NCBI GenBank assembly: GCA_958452575.1
Contig: CAUDUM010000002.1
Span: forward strand, 248,001 to 312,000
Origin: an uncultured Eggerthellaceae bacterium
GTDB taxonomy: Bacteria > Actinomycetota > Coriobacteriia > Coriobacteriales > Eggerthellaceae
Direction of reading: 5' to 3'
Length of the DNA stretch: 64,000 nt
How positions within the stretch are numbered: position 1 is the first letter of the stretch; the number at the start of each line of letters is the position of its first letter. The position numbers and the translations under genes are program-made. Under the pieces are notes generated by a model, which did no database searches, was not told the origin of the DNA, and saw nothing but the letters and a program-made list of their open reading frames with translations. Of the stretch, positions 43,533-52,731 are shown piece after piece.

Positions 43533-45266
43533 TCACAGCGCCCACTCCGCGCTTTCGGTCTGCAGGCGCACCATGCGGGCGAACAGGCCGTCGTTCGCCA
43601 TGAGCTCGGCGGGCGCGCCCTGCTCGGCGACGCGTCCCTCCTCGAGCACGACCACATGATCGGCGCCCATGACGGTGCGCATGCGGTGCGCGATGACGAT
43701 GACCGTCTTGCCGGCGAGAAGCCTCGAGAGCGCCTGCTGCACCTCCGTTTCGTTCTCCACATCCAGCGACGCCGTCGCCTCGTCGAGCACGACGATCGGC
43801 GCGTCCTTCAGGAGCGCCCGCGCGATCGAGATGCGCTGGCGCTCGCCGCCGGAGAGGCGCGCGCCGTTCTCGCCGATCTTCGTGGCGTAGCCTTCCGGCA
43901 GAAGGCTCACGAACCCGTCGCAGTTCGCAGCATGCGCGGCGGCAAGCACGTCCTCGTCGGAGGCGCCCTCGCGGCCGATCCGGATGTTGTCCATGATCGT
44001 TTCGTCGAAGAGCACGACGTCTTGGAAGACCTGCGCGAAATCGGCAAGCAGCACCTCGGGATCCACCGTCGCTACGTCCACGCCGCCCACGGTCACACAC
44101 CCCGCGTCAGCATCCCAGAAACGACAGGCGAGCTTCGCGCACGTCGACTTACCCGAACCGGACGGCCCTACGAGCGCTGTGACCTCGCCCTCGCGCGCCG
44201 TGAACGTCACATTAGCAAGCACCGCCTCGTCGGTGCCTCCGTAGGAGAACGACACATCGCGAAACGCCACATCATGGCCTTGCGGGCGAAAGTCCTTCGA
44301 TCCCGTCATGGGACACTCGGCCGCAAGCGAGTTCGTGCGGCGGATCGAATGGCGCATCTCCATGAGCTCTGCGCTCGACTGGAGCACGACGTTGATGGGG
44401 TCGTACACGCGCGTGACGATGAGGAGGAATACAAAGTACGTGAGGAAATCCACACCGCCCGACACGATGAGCGCCGCCCCCGCAAGGATGGTCGTGGCGA
44501 TGCCGAGCTTGAGGAACGCCTGCCCGGACGAGATCGTCACGCCCGTGGCGAGCTCGGACGCCACCTGCGCCCGCTCGAACGCGCCGAGCCTTCCGCGCAG
44601 TTCCCCGAGAAACGCATCTGCACGGTTCGTCGCGCGGATCTCGCGCGCGCAGTCGAGGTATTCCTGTACGCCGTCGATCATTTCGAGGCGGCGCGCTTCC
44701 TTCGCTTTGATCCTGCGGTTGGAATAGCCGCTCGTCACCGCCATGATCGCCACCGCGACCGGCAGCGGCCAGAACGCCGCGAGCCCGAGCCGCCAATCGA
44801 AAGCGATCACGCCGACGATGATGACAGCGCTCGATACGCCCGTGCCGAACAGCTGCGGCACCACGTGCATGAACAGCCGTTCCTGGTCCGCGCAGTCCTT
44901 CATGATGGTGTTCGTGAGATCGGACAGATCGCGTGTGCCGAAAAACGACAGCGGGAGCAGCCGCAAACGCTCGGCGATGCCCTCGCGCTTGCGGGCGCTT
45001 TCCTCGTACACGGGGCCGTAGGTGTTGCGGTATTCGAGCAGCTGCGTCACTGCGATGAGCGCGAGCGCGACGATGACCGCGACGAGGTACGGCCAAAGCG
45101 CCGGCAGCGGCGCCCCCGCTTCGAGGTGGGTCATGAAATCGCGCACGAGCAAGAACAGGATGCACATCGGCGCCATGAGCACGAGGTTCGAGATCGCGCA
45201 GAAGAGCACGCCCCGCTTGAAGGTGCGCCACCCCTGATCGGTGAGTCCGAGCGCGCTACGCAGCAT
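43533..45266 (-). CDS. exporter-fold ABC transporter, second half of a heterodimer
   Basis: 577 residues, six membrane helices then a nucleotide-binding domain. Walker A GPSGSGKST, signature LSGGERQRISIARAL, Walker B PIVVLDEATASLD, H-loop AHRMRTV. ATG 45266 lies inside the end of the preceding gene (11-nt overlap), and the two proteins should form a heterodimer. Exporter-fold pairs of this kind next to AraC regulators and metal systems include the siderophore importers YbtPQ and IrtAB. Import of a metallophore is the leading inference; drug or peptide export is the alternative. Confidence 0.85.
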   Translation of the reverse strand: MLRSALGLTDQGWRTFKRGVLFCAISNLVLMAPMCILFLLVRDFMTHLEAGAPLPALWPYLVAVIVALALIAVTQLLEYRNTYGPVYEESARKREGIAERLRLLPLSFFGTRDLSDLTNTIMKDCADQERLFMHVVPQLFGTGVSSAVIIVGVIAFDWRLGLAAFWPLPVAVAIMAVTSGYSNRRIKAKEARRLEMIDGVQEYLDCAREIRATNRADAFLGELRGRLGAFERAQVASELATGVTISSGQAFLKLGIATTILAGAALIVSGGVDFLTYFVFLLIVTRVYDPINVVLQSSAELMEMRHSIRRTNSLAAECPMTGSKDFRPQGHDVAFRDVSFSYGGTDEAVLANVTFTAREGEVTALVGPSGSGKSTCAKLACRFWDADAGCVTVGGVDVATVDPEVLLADFAQVFQDVVLFDETIMDNIRIGREGASDEDVLAAAHAANCDGFVSLLPEGYATKIGENGARLSGGERQRISIARALLKDAPIVVLDEATASLDVENETEVQQALSRLLAGKTVIVIAHRMRTVMGADHVVVLEEGRVAEQGAPAELMANDGLFARMVRLQTESAEWAL

Positions 45267-47106
45267 GGCCGGCCCCCTTTCCGGCAATCCGCCACGAAAC
45301 GCTCGTGCGGTAATCGTCCCACATCTTCGCGTAGAGGCCTCCCGCCGCCACGAGCTCGGCGTGCGCGCCTTGCTCGACGATTCTCCCCTCGTCGAGCACG
45401 CAGATCATGTCGGCATCCACCACCGTCGAGAGCCGATGGGCCACCATGAGCACCGTCTTGCCCTTCGCGAGCACGGCGAGCGCCTTTTGGATGAGGGCTT
45501 CGTTTTCCGGATCGGCGAACGCCGTCGCTTCGTCGAGCACGACGATCGGGGCGTCTTTGAGGATCGCCCGGGCAAGCGCGATGCGCTGGCACTCGCCTCC
45601 GGAGAGGTAGACGCCGCGCGCACCCACTACGGTATCGAGCCCGTCGGGGAACTTCGCGACGATGTCGTCGCATCGGGCGGCGCGCGCCGCCGCCTCCACC
45701 TCCTCGCGCGTCGCGTCGGGCCGGGCGGCGCGGATGTTGTCGGCAAGGCTCTGCTTGAACAGCCGGTCGTTCTGAAACACGAACGCCACGCGGTCCATGA
45801 GGCTGGAAAGCGGGATGTCGCGCACGTCGACACCGCCGATCCGCACGGCGCCTTCGCACGCGTCCCAGAACCTCGGTACCAGGCTCGCCGCCGTCGTCTT
45901 GCCGCTGCCGCTCGGTCCCACGAGCGCCACCGTGGCGCCTGCGGGCACGCGCAACGACACGTTCTCGAGCGCCGGGCGGTCGGTTCCGGGATAGGAAAAG
46001 GTCACGCGGTCGAACTCGATCGAGTCGTCTGCAGGATCCGTGGCGCGCGCAGGATCCGCGTCCGCCATGACGGGCGCATCGAGGATGCGCTCGATGCGCA
46101 TGACGGCGTCCTGCGCCTCGGTAAGCGCCTGCGAGGCGTACATCACCTTCGTCATCATCATAGTCGTGAGAGCGGAGAAGACGACGTAGAACAGGTAGTC
46201 GGAAAGAAACGCCGCGAAATCGCCCGCGTTCTGCGCGAGCAGGATGCCCGCCGGCACGAGCACGGCGAACGTGGAGTTGATCGCCACGAGCTGCGCCACC
46301 TGAGGCGGCGTGCAGAGGCGAACGTAGGCGCTCGCGAACTCCCGATACGCCCGGATCGACTCGCGGAAGGTGGAAAACGACCGCACCGTCTGCTGGAACA
46401 CCTTCACGACGGGAATGCCGCGGACGTATTCGACCGCCGCTTTGTTCATGCGGTCGAGCGCGTCTTGGTAGTTCTTCATGAACGTCATCATGTTGGTGTT
46501 CTCGTCGCCGCCGCCTCCGGCCATCATCCAGAACATGCACGCGGCGGACACGGCAACGGGCACGAGGCAGAGCAGACCCAGCACCCAGTCGACGGCGACC
46601 ATGACAACGAGGTACGCCACAGGTGTGACGAGCGCGCCCACGAAATCGGGGAAACGATGCGCGAGCACGCCCTCGGTAAGCCCGGTCGCTCCCTCGATGA
46701 CGCGGCGCAGCTCGCCGGTCGCGTGCGCGTCGAAGTATCCGAGCGGCACACGGGAGAGGTGCTCGAGCGCGGCGGCGCGCATGTTCGTCGCCGTGCGGAA
46801 CGCCGCAAGATGCGTGCACATGAGCGCCGCGAAGTAGATGACGAGCCCAGCAAGCGCGAACGCGAACGCCGCGATGCCGTAGCCTGTCGCATTCGGCGCC
46901 GCCGACCAGTCGGGCGCCACCGCGATGAGATCTCGCAGCACGAACCACACGCACACTAGCATCGCGATAGCGCACAGCGCGTTCACGCCCGACAGCACGC
47001 AGCCGAGGATCGTGAGCTTTTTATACCCGCCCGCGAAATCGAGCAGCCGCATAATGGGATTGCGCTGCCGATTCTTCGACGCGCGCCGATCTCGCCTTCC
47101 TTCCAT
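45256..47106 (-). CDS. exporter-fold ABC transporter, first half of a heterodimer
   Basis: 616 residues from ATG 47106 (GGAGAG upstream). Six helices (about residues 30-300), then the ATPase: Walker A GPSGSGKTT, signature LSGGECQRIALARAI (an unusual Cys in place of the common Arg/Gln), Walker B PIVVLDEATAFADPEN, H-loop AHRLSTV. LDEATAFADPEN is typical of the siderophore-importer-like and CydCD-like branch. A 24-bp motif shared with the ECF operon lies 29-52 nt upstream of the start. Confidence 0.86.
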   Translation of the reverse strand: MEGRRDRRASKNRQRNPIMRLLDFAGGYKKLTILGCVLSGVNALCAIAMLVCVWFVLRDLIAVAPDWSAAPNATGYGIAAFAFALAGLVIYFAALMCTHLAAFRTATNMRAAALEHLSRVPLGYFDAHATGELRRVIEGATGLTEGVLAHRFPDFVGALVTPVAYLVVMVAVDWVLGLLCLVPVAVSAACMFWMMAGGGGDENTNMMTFMKNYQDALDRMNKAAVEYVRGIPVVKVFQQTVRSFSTFRESIRAYREFASAYVRLCTPPQVAQLVAINSTFAVLVPAGILLAQNAGDFAAFLSDYLFYVVFSALTTMMMTKVMYASQALTEAQDAVMRIERILDAPVMADADPARATDPADDSIEFDRVTFSYPGTDRPALENVSLRVPAGATVALVGPSGSGKTTAASLVPRFWDACEGAVRIGGVDVRDIPLSSLMDRVAFVFQNDRLFKQSLADNIRAARPDATREEVEAAARAARCDDIVAKFPDGLDTVVGARGVYLSGGECQRIALARAILKDAPIVVLDEATAFADPENEALIQKALAVLAKGKTVLMVAHRLSTVVDADMICVLDEGRIVEQGAHAELVAAGGLYAKMWDDYRTSVSWRIAGKGAGHAA

Positions 47107-47134
47107 TCCGCATCTCTCCGTTTCTCGACGAATG

Positions 47135-47158
47135 TTATATTTGGATAACAATGTAGCG
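47135..47158 (-). promoter_or_regulatory. shared 24-bp motif upstream of the ABC pair
   Basis: Plus-strand TTATATT-TGGATAACA-ATG-TAGCG. The same pattern TTA-N4-TGGATAACA-N3-TAGCG occurs at 50489-50512 in the same orientation, and both lie 29-38 nt before minus-strand start codons. A candidate operator for the AraC regulator at 50623, or a metal repressor. Confidence 0.55.
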
Positions 47159-47238
47159 ATTCATCGAAAAAATCATCCTGCAACGATACATGTGAACGAT
47201 TACGCAGAAAAAAGAAACCGCCGCCCCGAAAAAGATTT

Positions 47239-47354
47239 GGAACAGAGATCAGGCACTTTGTTCAAAAACGAACGCAAGAGACAGGCTTGCCACGCGATCG
47301 CACAGCAAGCCTGTCCCCTGTTCAAAATGGAACAAGATGCCTGACCCCTGTTCC
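47239..47354. repeat. nested long hairpin between transporter genes
   Basis: Outer arms 47239-47263 and 47330-47354 (GGAACAGAGATCAGGC..., about 21 of 25 pair) enclose a perfect 11-bp inner stem GACAGGCTTGC (47280-47290) / GCAAGCCTGTC (47305-47315). Lies 10 nt past the S-component stop and before the ABC pair, so it could terminate or attenuate readthrough. Confidence 0.65.
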
Positions 47355-47363
47355 ACTGTTTGC

Positions 47364-47972
47364 TTATGCAGCAATGCGCGCGAAGTGCTTGTTGAAGATC
47401 TTCGACCCGAGAAGGCCGCCGACGATCGGGCCGACGACGCACAGCGCACCCGCCACGACGATGAGGGGGCTCTGCATGAACCCGACGAGCGTTTCGCCGT
47501 ATTCGCGACTCATGCCCGACTGAACCACCATATCGACGTAGGAACCGCCCGCGAGAAACACCATCGACTCCTGGCCGATCCAGAAGGCGAGCGTCCACAC
47601 GGCGAACGCCGCGATGACCGCCGCCTTCGACCGCTTACCTGCCGCCATGATGATCTCCGCCAGCACGCCGCCCACAACGATACCCACAGGCCCCGTCCAT
47701 AGCATGCCGAGCAACAGGCCCACGACCGCCACGATAACCGACATGACGATCGTCGCGCCCGGCTTCGGCACGCGCGCGGCGAGGTACATCCACACGATGC
47801 CGCCCGGGATCGCGCCGATGGCATGCGTGAACCAGAACGTGTTCGCGTTCATGCCGAGAACCATCGCGAACGCGAAGAACACGATGAAGAGCAGAAGCCC
47901 AAAGATCGCGATGAAGATGAAGTCCTTGCCCTGGAGCTTCGCGCCCCCCTGGGCCGATACCGCCGTTACCAT
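47364..47972 (-). CDS. MptD-family ECF transporter S component
   Basis: 202-residue membrane protein with about six helices, ATG 47972 behind AAAGGAGA. The sequence (FAMVLGMNANTFWFTHAIGA, IPGGIVWMYLAARVPKPGA, FIGQE-like FWIGQESMVFLAGGSY) fits the MptD group of putative substrate-binding S components. It precedes the ABC pair and follows the ATPase and T-component genes on the same strand, so together they form one energy-coupling-factor module. Substrate unknown; metal, metallophore or cofactor. Confidence 0.8.
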   Translation of the reverse strand: MVTAVSAQGGAKLQGKDFIFIAIFGLLLFIVFFAFAMVLGMNANTFWFTHAIGAIPGGIVWMYLAARVPKPGATIVMSVIVAVVGLLLGMLWTGPVGIVVGGVLAEIIMAAGKRSKAAVIAAFAVWTLAFWIGQESMVFLAGGSYVDMVVQSGMSREYGETLVGFMQSPLIVVAGALCVVGPIVGGLLGSKIFNKHFARIAA

Positions 47973-48070
47973 GTGAAACGTCTCCTTTCATGAGGCAGTT
48001 GATACCGATGAGGCAGAGGCCATGCGCCTTCCGCCGCGCGGCGAGGCGCGCCCGCGCTCGCGCCGCGCGA

Positions 48071-49636
48071 TCAATCGAACCCGAACAGCATCCGCGCGCG
48101 GGGCGCGGTCGACGGCGTAAGGTCGAAGCGCTCCGCGATGCGGCCGTTTTCGAAATGGGCTACCTCGTCGCACGTGGCGCACGCGAACTCGAAGTCGTGC
48201 GTGATGATGACGATGCAGTGCCCCGCTGCCTTGAGCCGGTCGATCTCAGCGGCGATGCGCTCCATGTTCGTAAGATCGAGCCCGCTCGTCGGCTCGTCGA
48301 GCACGAGCACGCACGATCCCTGCAACGACCCGGCGGCGATGGCGAGGCGCTGTCGTTGGCCGCCCGAAAGGGAGAGCGGATGCCGATCGCGCAACTTCTC
48401 GAGGCCGAAGTTCGTAAGCGCGGCATCGATGAGGGCGCTCTCCGACTCCCGAACGGCGTCGAGTCCTTCACCTCCTGCCGCCGGCGCCTTGCGCGTTCGA
48501 CGCGCATCGAGCGCGAGGCGCAGCTCGCCTTCGACCGTGTCGCTAAACAGCTGATAGCCGCTCTCCTGCATGCCGAGAAACACGCGACCCGCGCGTTTGC
48601 GCGGCCCGAGCGCCTCGCCTTCGATGCGGATCTCGCCCGCCGCCTCCGCATGAAGGCCCGCGAGGCAGCGTGCGAACGTCGTCTTTCCCGCTCCGTTTCG
48701 CCCGACAAGCGCCACCGCTCGCCCCGCGGCAGCATCGAAATCGCAGTCGTTCACGACGAAAGGGCCGCTTCTGCCGTAGCGAACCTTGAGCCCACGCACG
48801 ATGAGCGCCGACGCGCCCTCAGCACGGCCTTGCGGTTTCTCGCGCGCCGCACCCGCCGCGCGCGGCTCCACCTGCTCGATATCCCACGCGCGCAGCCCGA
48901 TCCGCCTGCGCGTCTCTGCGGGCATCTGCGCGAACTCCTCGGCAGACACCTCCGTCGCGACCGCTCCGTCGCGCATGAGCACGATGCGATCCGCCACTCC
49001 CCGAAGCCACCACAGACGATGCTCGGCGATAAGGATCGTCTTCCCCGCCGCCTTGAGCCGTGCGACCACGTCGCGCAGGCGCAGCATCGCGCGCACGTCG
49101 AGCGCGGCAGTGGGTTCGTCGAGCACGAACGCGGACGGCTCCATCGCGTGAACCGACGCGACCGCGACAAGCTGCTTTTCCCCGCCCGAAAGCGCTCGGA
49201 TGTCGCGCTCGAGCAGGTGGTCGATGCCTAGCGCGCGTGTCGTCGCCGCAATGCGACGGGCTATCTCATCAGGAGGAACGCCCATGTTCTCGCAGCCGAA
49301 GGCGATCTCTGAGGTGGTGTCGAGGTTGAAGAACTGGCTGCGCGGGTTCTGGAACACGCTGCCCACCGCGCACGACAGATCGTCCATTTCCCAATCGGCG
49401 ACCGCGCGACCGAACACGCGCACCTCGCCTTCCGCCTCGCCCGCGTACACAGCGGGAATAAGCCCGTTCGCCATGCGCGCAAGCGTCGTCTTGCCGCAGC
49501 CGGACGGACCCGTCACGACAACGCATTCGCCCTCGCGCTGCGCGAACGACACGCCGCGCACCGATGCGGCGCCCGCCGTGGACGCATAGGAGAACCCCGC
49601 CTCCCGCCACTCGATCGCGATGCCGGTCGCGCTCAT
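48071..49636 (-). CDS. ECF transporter ATPase with two fused nucleotide-binding domains
   Basis: 521 residues from ATG 49636, overlapping the T-component stop (ATGA). Two CbiO/EcfA-type ATPases in one chain: the first with GPSGCGKTT, LSGGEKQLVAVAS and FVLDEPTAALD; the second with GRNGAGKTT, LSGGQRQRLAIAAGSL and VLVLDEPTSGLD. Both have typical Q-loops (SVFQNPRSQFF; GMQESGYQLF). A fused double ATPase replaces the separate EcfA1/EcfA2 pair. It energises the T component encoded just upstream and the S component downstream. Confidence 0.9.
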   Translation of the reverse strand: MSATGIAIEWREAGFSYASTAGAASVRGVSFAQREGECVVVTGPSGCGKTTLARMANGLIPAVYAGEAEGEVRVFGRAVADWEMDDLSCAVGSVFQNPRSQFFNLDTTSEIAFGCENMGVPPDEIARRIAATTRALGIDHLLERDIRALSGGEKQLVAVASVHAMEPSAFVLDEPTAALDVRAMLRLRDVVARLKAAGKTILIAEHRLWWLRGVADRIVLMRDGAVATEVSAEEFAQMPAETRRRIGLRAWDIEQVEPRAAGAAREKPQGRAEGASALIVRGLKVRYGRSGPFVVNDCDFDAAAGRAVALVGRNGAGKTTFARCLAGLHAEAAGEIRIEGEALGPRKRAGRVFLGMQESGYQLFSDTVEGELRLALDARRTRKAPAAGGEGLDAVRESESALIDAALTNFGLEKLRDRHPLSLSGGQRQRLAIAAGSLQGSCVLVLDEPTSGLDLTNMERIAAEIDRLKAAGHCIVIITHDFEFACATCDEVAHFENGRIAERFDLTPSTAPRARMLFGFD

Positions 49637-50451
49637 GAGATCACTCCGAATTTCGAGAGGAGCAGCACCGTTGCCGTTGCCGCGAATAGCGCTAGGAAAA
49701 CGATGTCGGCCGTCCGCAGGCGCAAGTCGTAATACGACGTGCGCGGGCGAGCCGAATCCATGCCGCGCACGACTGCGGCGTTCGACAGCTCGTCGGCGAC
49801 GATCGACAGCCGGCTCATGACGGGCACGAGCAGGTTCTCCATGACGCGCACCGGCTGCGTGACGATCGATTTCGGCGTGATTGCCATGCCTCGCACACGC
49901 AGCGCCTCGATGACCGCGCGGAACTCGCCCGCCATCGTCGGAAAGAAGCGGAGCGCGACGCACACTGCGATGATCCCATGGCGCGGCAAGCGCATGCGTT
50001 GGAGCGCGCAGGCGAGCTCCCCCACGCGCGTCGTCGCGATCATCGTAGAGGCGAACATGCCGACGCAGAACACGCAGCGAACCATCACGATCATCGTCGC
50101 GAACGACGCGGCGGCGGCGTTCGGAACCAGGAGGAACGCATAGCCCGCAGCCATGACAACGGCGTAAGCGGCGCACCACTTCACCGCCGATGCGGCACGT
50201 CCGCACCATATCGCCACCGCAGCGCACAGCGCCACCATCGCGATCTGCCCGACGACGAGCCGCGGCGCGAACGCCGTGGCGTTGATGAGGACGAGGATGG
50301 CGATCGACACGCGCGGATCGAGCCGCCGTGACGGCAGCGCGCCCCTGGCGTCCGCTACCGTCACGCGTGTGGAGCAAGCCTTGCCGAGCGTTCGCCCTTC
50401 TGACGCCGCGGCGCGCAACGAGCTGCGGCAACCGTCCGGTTCTGTCAGCAT
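49633..50451 (-). CDS. ECF transporter T component (CbiQ/EcfT)
   Basis: 272 residues from ATG 50451 (GGGGAGGG upstream; an ATG further up is in frame). About five helices. The EcfT signature ATPase-coupling motifs are MRLPRHGIIAVCVALRFFPT then ALRVRGMAIT in the long cytoplasmic loop and NAAVVRGMDSARPRT near the end (the two A-R-G coupling boxes). First gene of the minus-strand transporter set; diverges from the AraC gene. The shared 24-bp motif is 38 nt upstream. Confidence 0.87.
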   Translation of the reverse strand: MLTEPDGCRSSLRAAASEGRTLGKACSTRVTVADARGALPSRRLDPRVSIAILVLINATAFAPRLVVGQIAMVALCAAVAIWCGRAASAVKWCAAYAVVMAAGYAFLLVPNAAAASFATMIVMVRCVFCVGMFASTMIATTRVGELACALQRMRLPRHGIIAVCVALRFFPTMAGEFRAVIEALRVRGMAITPKSIVTQPVRVMENLLVPVMSRLSIVADELSNAAVVRGMDSARPRTSYYDLRLRTADIVFLALFAATATVLLLSKFGVIS

Positions 50452-50488
50452 GCCCTCCCCTTGTGCTCCGATAACCTGTCCATTAAAA

Positions 50489-50512
50489 TTAACCATGGAT
50501 AACATATTAGCG
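50489..50512 (-). promoter_or_regulatory. shared 24-bp motif upstream of the ECF operon and AraC gene
   Basis: TTAACCA-TGGATAACA-TAT-TAGCG on the plus strand, matching 47135-47158. It sits in the divergent gap between the T component and the AraC regulator, so a single factor could control both directions. Confidence 0.55.
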
Positions 50513-50622
50513 ATCACAGGGGAACTTCGGCTTCTCAAGCGTTTTTCCAACGATCCAGCCGAAACCCACTCGATCGCGCCGAAAGAACGACCGGGCGGCG
50601 CTCGATGCGAAAGGAACCAGGA

Positions 50623-51657
50623 ATGGGCAGCAAGACGGCATCTGACAACCGAGATCAAGCCGGATCGGAAATCCCAGCTGACTCCAATCAGAGAATCGAC
50701 GCGATTTTCCTTCCCCAAATGGCCGATATGCACGGCGTAGAAGTCGAAGGCGGCGGCGATCGCGGATGCGGACGCGTATGGACGATCGACCCCGCGTACG
50801 GATACGGGTCGTACTGGTATCTCGCGATCGACGATGCTGCAGCGATCGCCGTGTTCGACCTCTTGTTCAACGAAACCGTATCATTCGGCGCCGTCGTGCC
50901 GAACTTCTTCTGCTTCGGTAGCTACGGGCGCAACATGATCCCCTACTTCACGCCGCTTCTCGGGATCGAGGACGGATGGGAGACGGGCACGCTGCTCGGC
51001 TATGCGTGGCGCGCGGGCATGTGCTGTGAGGTCGTGCCGCCCGGAGAGCGCCTCACCGTCGCAAGCATCTCCCTTCTTCCCGAAGGCGCCACCGGAATGG
51101 CAAGCGCTGTCGGCACCGATCCGGTTGCGCTCACCACGGCGATCGCGCGCCTCGACGGCACCCACCGCATACCTGCGCTTTCCCGCCTGTTCGACGAGAT
51201 CAAAGCAGCGCGGCTCTCGCACACCGTTGCCGAAGCGTATTACCGCTGCAAGGCGGCGGAAGCCTGCGCGCTCGTCGTTGACTGGCACGAGAGGAACGCG
51301 CAGGGCGCCGCGCCGCGAATGCGCGCTGTCGACCGGACGTCGCTCAACCTCGCCTGCGCATTTGCGCGCGAGCACCTGGACGAGCCCATCGAGCTTGGCG
51401 ACCTATGCCATGCCGCATGCACGAGCCCGAGCAAACTTGCGAGCCTGTTTCGCGACGCGGAAGGCACGACCCCCATGGGCTGGGTGCGCGATCGACGCAT
51501 GGAGCGAGCCTGCGAGCTGCTAACCAGCACTGACGAGTCGATCGCCGCCGTGGCGGCACGCGTTGGGTTCTTGCGGCAAGGCAGCTTTTCGGAAGCGTTC
51601 AAGGAGCGCTTCGGCATGACCCCGCACCGCTACCGCGTGCTCAACCGAAGCGCATAA
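50623..51657 (+). CDS. AraC-family transcriptional regulator
   Basis: 344 residues from ATG 50623 (AAAGGA upstream; ATG 50605 also in frame). The C-terminal 100 residues form the double helix-turn-helix: LGDLCHAACTSPSKLASLFR then AAVAARVGFLRQGSFSEAF and ERFGMTPHRYR. The N-terminal 230 residues are a ligand- or partner-sensing domain with aromatic-rich stretches (DPAYGYGSYWYLAIDD). It resembles regulators of siderophore uptake such as YbtA by domain order and neighbours. It diverges from the ECF and ABC transporter genes it most likely controls. Confidence 0.88.
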   Translation: MGSKTASDNRDQAGSEIPADSNQRIDAIFLPQMADMHGVEVEGGGDRGCGRVWTIDPAYGYGSYWYLAIDDAAAIAVFDLLFNETVSFGAVVPNFFCFGSYGRNMIPYFTPLLGIEDGWETGTLLGYAWRAGMCCEVVPPGERLTVASISLLPEGATGMASAVGTDPVALTTAIARLDGTHRIPALSRLFDEIKAARLSHTVAEAYYRCKAAEACALVVDWHERNAQGAAPRMRAVDRTSLNLACAFAREHLDEPIELGDLCHAACTSPSKLASLFRDAEGTTPMGWVRDRRMERACELLTSTDESIAAVAARVGFLRQGSFSEAFKERFGMTPHRYRVLNRSA

Positions 51658-51699
51658 GGCAGCGCACGTGTCCAACGAAAGACACGCGAGCAAACGGTT

Positions 51700-52731
51700 T
51701 CATTCCTTTTTCCCGAACGCTTCCCAGAGCAGCGTCACGATGCCGCAGAGCAGCGCGCCTACCGGCCAGGCGACCCAGAACCACATGGCGGAGGTGCCCT
51801 CAGGTTCGAACGCGCTGGGGTCGGGCGCGGTGAGCGCCGGTGCGAACAGGAGCGCGAGGCCGACGATGGTCGCGACGATCATGATGGAGCCGCAAACCGC
51901 GCCGAGCTTCTTACCATGGTGCTTGCGGGACAGCAGCGCGTCTTTCACTTCGGCATCCACCCGGGCGTTCACGATGTCCTCGATCTCGAGCTCGTCGGCG
52001 GCGCCCTTGTTGTACTCCGCAATGTTCGTGCGGCCGAGGAGCATCCCGTAGTGCACGATGTTCCACACACCGAGCGCGATGAAGAAGAGCAGGAAGAACA
52101 TGCCGTAGTTCTCCGCGCGCTGCTCGAGCACGAGCATGAAGCCGACGCCTACGAAGATGAACGCAAGACCTACGATGAGCCCGCGCGCGAACGACTTGCG
52201 CGCTCGTACCCGGTCCTCTTCGGTATAGAAGTCCTCAACGTACGGATGGGCCTTCACGAACGCGGAGTGCGCCATGCCGGCGGGAACGAGGAGCGCGAGG
52301 CCGGCAAGCACGCCCACCAGCACGATGATGACGAACAGCACGTCGCGACCGTTGTGGGATCCGAGGTCGATCGTCCCTTCGAAGAAAAACGCGATTGCGA
52401 TGACGACGAGGATGGCAGCGATGCCCGTGGGCACCTTCCATGCCATCATGCGCTGGTGTTCATCGTAGCCGCACACGTCCGACGGCGGACCGGATGGCAC
52501 CGTCGCCGCACCCTCGGCGGACGCGCGTCCGGTCAGGTCGCCCTTCACGAGATCGTCGAGCGAACACCCGAAGATGTCGCAGATCTTCAAAAGCTTGTCC
52601 ATCTCGGGATAGGAGCGCTCCGCCTCCCACTTCGTCACCGACTGGCGGGACACCCCCAGCAGCATGGCGAGCTGCTCCTGGGTCATGTTGTGCTCGGCGC
52701 GCAGGGCTTGCAGGTTATCTCGGAAGCTCAC
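51700..52731 (-). CDS. XRE-family regulator with C-terminal membrane domain
   Basis: 343 residues from GTG 52731 (AAGGGAA upstream). Helix-turn-helix at 1-65: LRAEHNMTQEQLAMLLGVSR then QSVTKWEAERSYPEMDKLLK. After a linker come six or so hydrophobic helices (for example TGIAAILVVIAIAFFFEG, FVIIVLVGVLAGLALLVPAG), making it a DNA-binding protein tethered to the membrane. Proteins of this layout are common in gut Actinobacteria and Firmicutes and may read membrane or envelope signals. No obvious target nearby; the GG-leader genes begin 445 bp away. Confidence 0.85.
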   Translation of the reverse strand: MSFRDNLQALRAEHNMTQEQLAMLLGVSRQSVTKWEAERSYPEMDKLLKICDIFGCSLDDLVKGDLTGRASAEGAATVPSGPPSDVCGYDEHQRMMAWKVPTGIAAILVVIAIAFFFEGTIDLGSHNGRDVLFVIIVLVGVLAGLALLVPAGMAHSAFVKAHPYVEDFYTEEDRVRARKSFARGLIVGLAFIFVGVGFMLVLEQRAENYGMFFLLFFIALGVWNIVHYGMLLGRTNIAEYNKGAADELEIEDIVNARVDAEVKDALLSRKHHGKKLGAVCGSIMIVATIVGLALLFAPALTAPDPSAFEPEGTSAMWFWVAWPVGALLCGIVTLLWEAFGKKE

